Shown: one piece after another, positions 4,876 to 5,224 of the stretch
How positions within the stretch are numbered: the first letter of the stretch is position 1
How the letters are laid out: the number at the start of each line of letters is the position of its first letter
Assembly: GCA_009885445.1 (NCBI GenBank)
Contig: VFKQ01000355.1
Location: forward strand, 1 to 5,224
Length of the DNA: 5,224 nt
Direction: 5' to 3'
Source of the DNA: Anaerolineaceae bacterium
Lineage (GTDB): Bacteria > Chloroflexota > Anaerolineae > Anaerolineales > Villigracilaceae
Made by a program: the position numbers and the translations under genes
Notes under the pieces: generated by a model
Told to the model about the DNA's origin: nothing
Seen by the model: only the letters and a program-made list of their open reading frames with translations
Databases searched by the model: none

Positions 4876-5224
4876 ATGAAACTCTCCCCCCGCATTCAAC
4901 GCCATCTCGTGCGCTTGCGCCATTTTTTACGCAAGCCATTGCGCGATAAGTGGCTGTTTGTAAAAGCCTACACACTGCTTGGCGTGTCGCGCTTCATCAT
5001 TCTCACCGTTTCGTTCGAGCGCATTGCGCGCTATCTCGGCCCCTCGCGAGTGGAGAGTCAAGCTGAGGAAACAGAGTCCCATTTGGCCGAGGCGCGCCGC
5101 GTGGCCTGGGCCATAGACTCAGCCAGTCGTTATACGCCGTGGAAGAGTAACTGTTATCCGCAGGCGCTATCTGCCAAATATCTTTTGCATCGCCGCGGCA
5201 TTCATAGCACGTTGTATATGGGCG
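4876..5224 (+). CDS. Lasso-peptide B2 leader peptidase, transglutaminase-like (partial, runs off the window)
   Basis: The first 116 residues of a B2 protein (transglutaminase-like superfamily), the cysteine protease that removes the leader before ring closure. The N-terminal part is basic and helical (LRHFLRKPLRDKWLFVKAYTLLGVSRFIIL), as is usual ahead of the catalytic domain. The signature YTPWKSNCYPQAL contains catalytic Cys93 (codon 5152-5154). It is followed by KYLLHRRGIHSTLYMG, the helix and strand that normally lead to the GV...HAW segment with the catalytic His, which lies beyond the window together with the Asp. The ATG at 4876 is the first start after an in-frame TAA at 4852-4854, so the start is firm although no ribosome binding site is seen. 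The gene is 141 bases after the cyclase, the expected order B1-C-B2. It is truncated only by the window edge. Confidence 0.93.
   Translation, partial: MKLSPRIQRHLVRLRHFLRKPLRDKWLFVKAYTLLGVSRFIILTVSFERIARYLGPSRVESQAEETESHLAEARRVAWAIDSASRYTPWKSNCYPQALSAKYLLHRRGIHSTLYMG

Overview
This window holds most of a lasso-peptide (RiPP) biosynthetic locus that also carries two tailoring enzymes. From left to right on the + strand there is a short regulatory leader (1-221), an HPr-kinase-like lasso-peptide kinase (222-1124) and a PAPS-dependent sulfotransferase (1126-1986). These two genes are separated by one base. The precursor peptide gene lies on the opposite strand (2147-2338). It is followed on the + strand by a PqqD-like leader-recognition protein, B1 (2452-2742), an asparagine-synthetase-like macrolactam cyclase, C (2812-4734), and the first 116 codons of a transglutaminase-like leader peptidase, B2 (4876 to the window edge). 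No transporter or immunity gene is visible; one could lie beyond either edge.

Proposed pathway, inferred from the families: B1 binds the WxxPxL motif in the leader of the 63-aa precursor. B2 cuts the leader off with its Cys93. The cyclase uses ATP to activate an Asp or Glu side chain and joins it to the new N-terminus. The kinase resembles those that phosphorylate the C-terminal Ser of paeninodin-type precursors, and this precursor does end in Ser. The sulfotransferase has no tyrosine to act on in the precursor, so its target is an open question. The core boundary is also uncertain: leader geometry points to a core starting at Lys29, while core composition and the Thr(-2) rule point to a Gly-rich 17-residue core starting at Cys47.

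Regulation: the precursor and B1 are divergently transcribed from a 113-bp gap. The gap holds a palindromic ATTATAAT, which gives a -10 box on each strand, and a perfect 14-bp palindrome of LacI/GalR operator type that overlaps the precursor's -35 region. The sulfotransferase and the precursor converge on a perfect 12-bp stem with T-runs on both sides, a bidirectional terminator. A 13-bp perfect hairpin separates B1 from the cyclase.

Organism: separate B1 and B2 genes argue against the fused-B arrangement typical of many proteobacterial lasso clusters. Codon use is mixed with moderately high GC. Intergenic gaps contain short inverted GTAGGGGC...GCCCCTAC repeats and tandem AACTATNN units, which I associate with Chloroflexota (Anaerolineae-like) genomes. 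That assignment comes from memory of repeat style and is tentative. No tRNA, rRNA, CRISPR array or transposase gene is seen.
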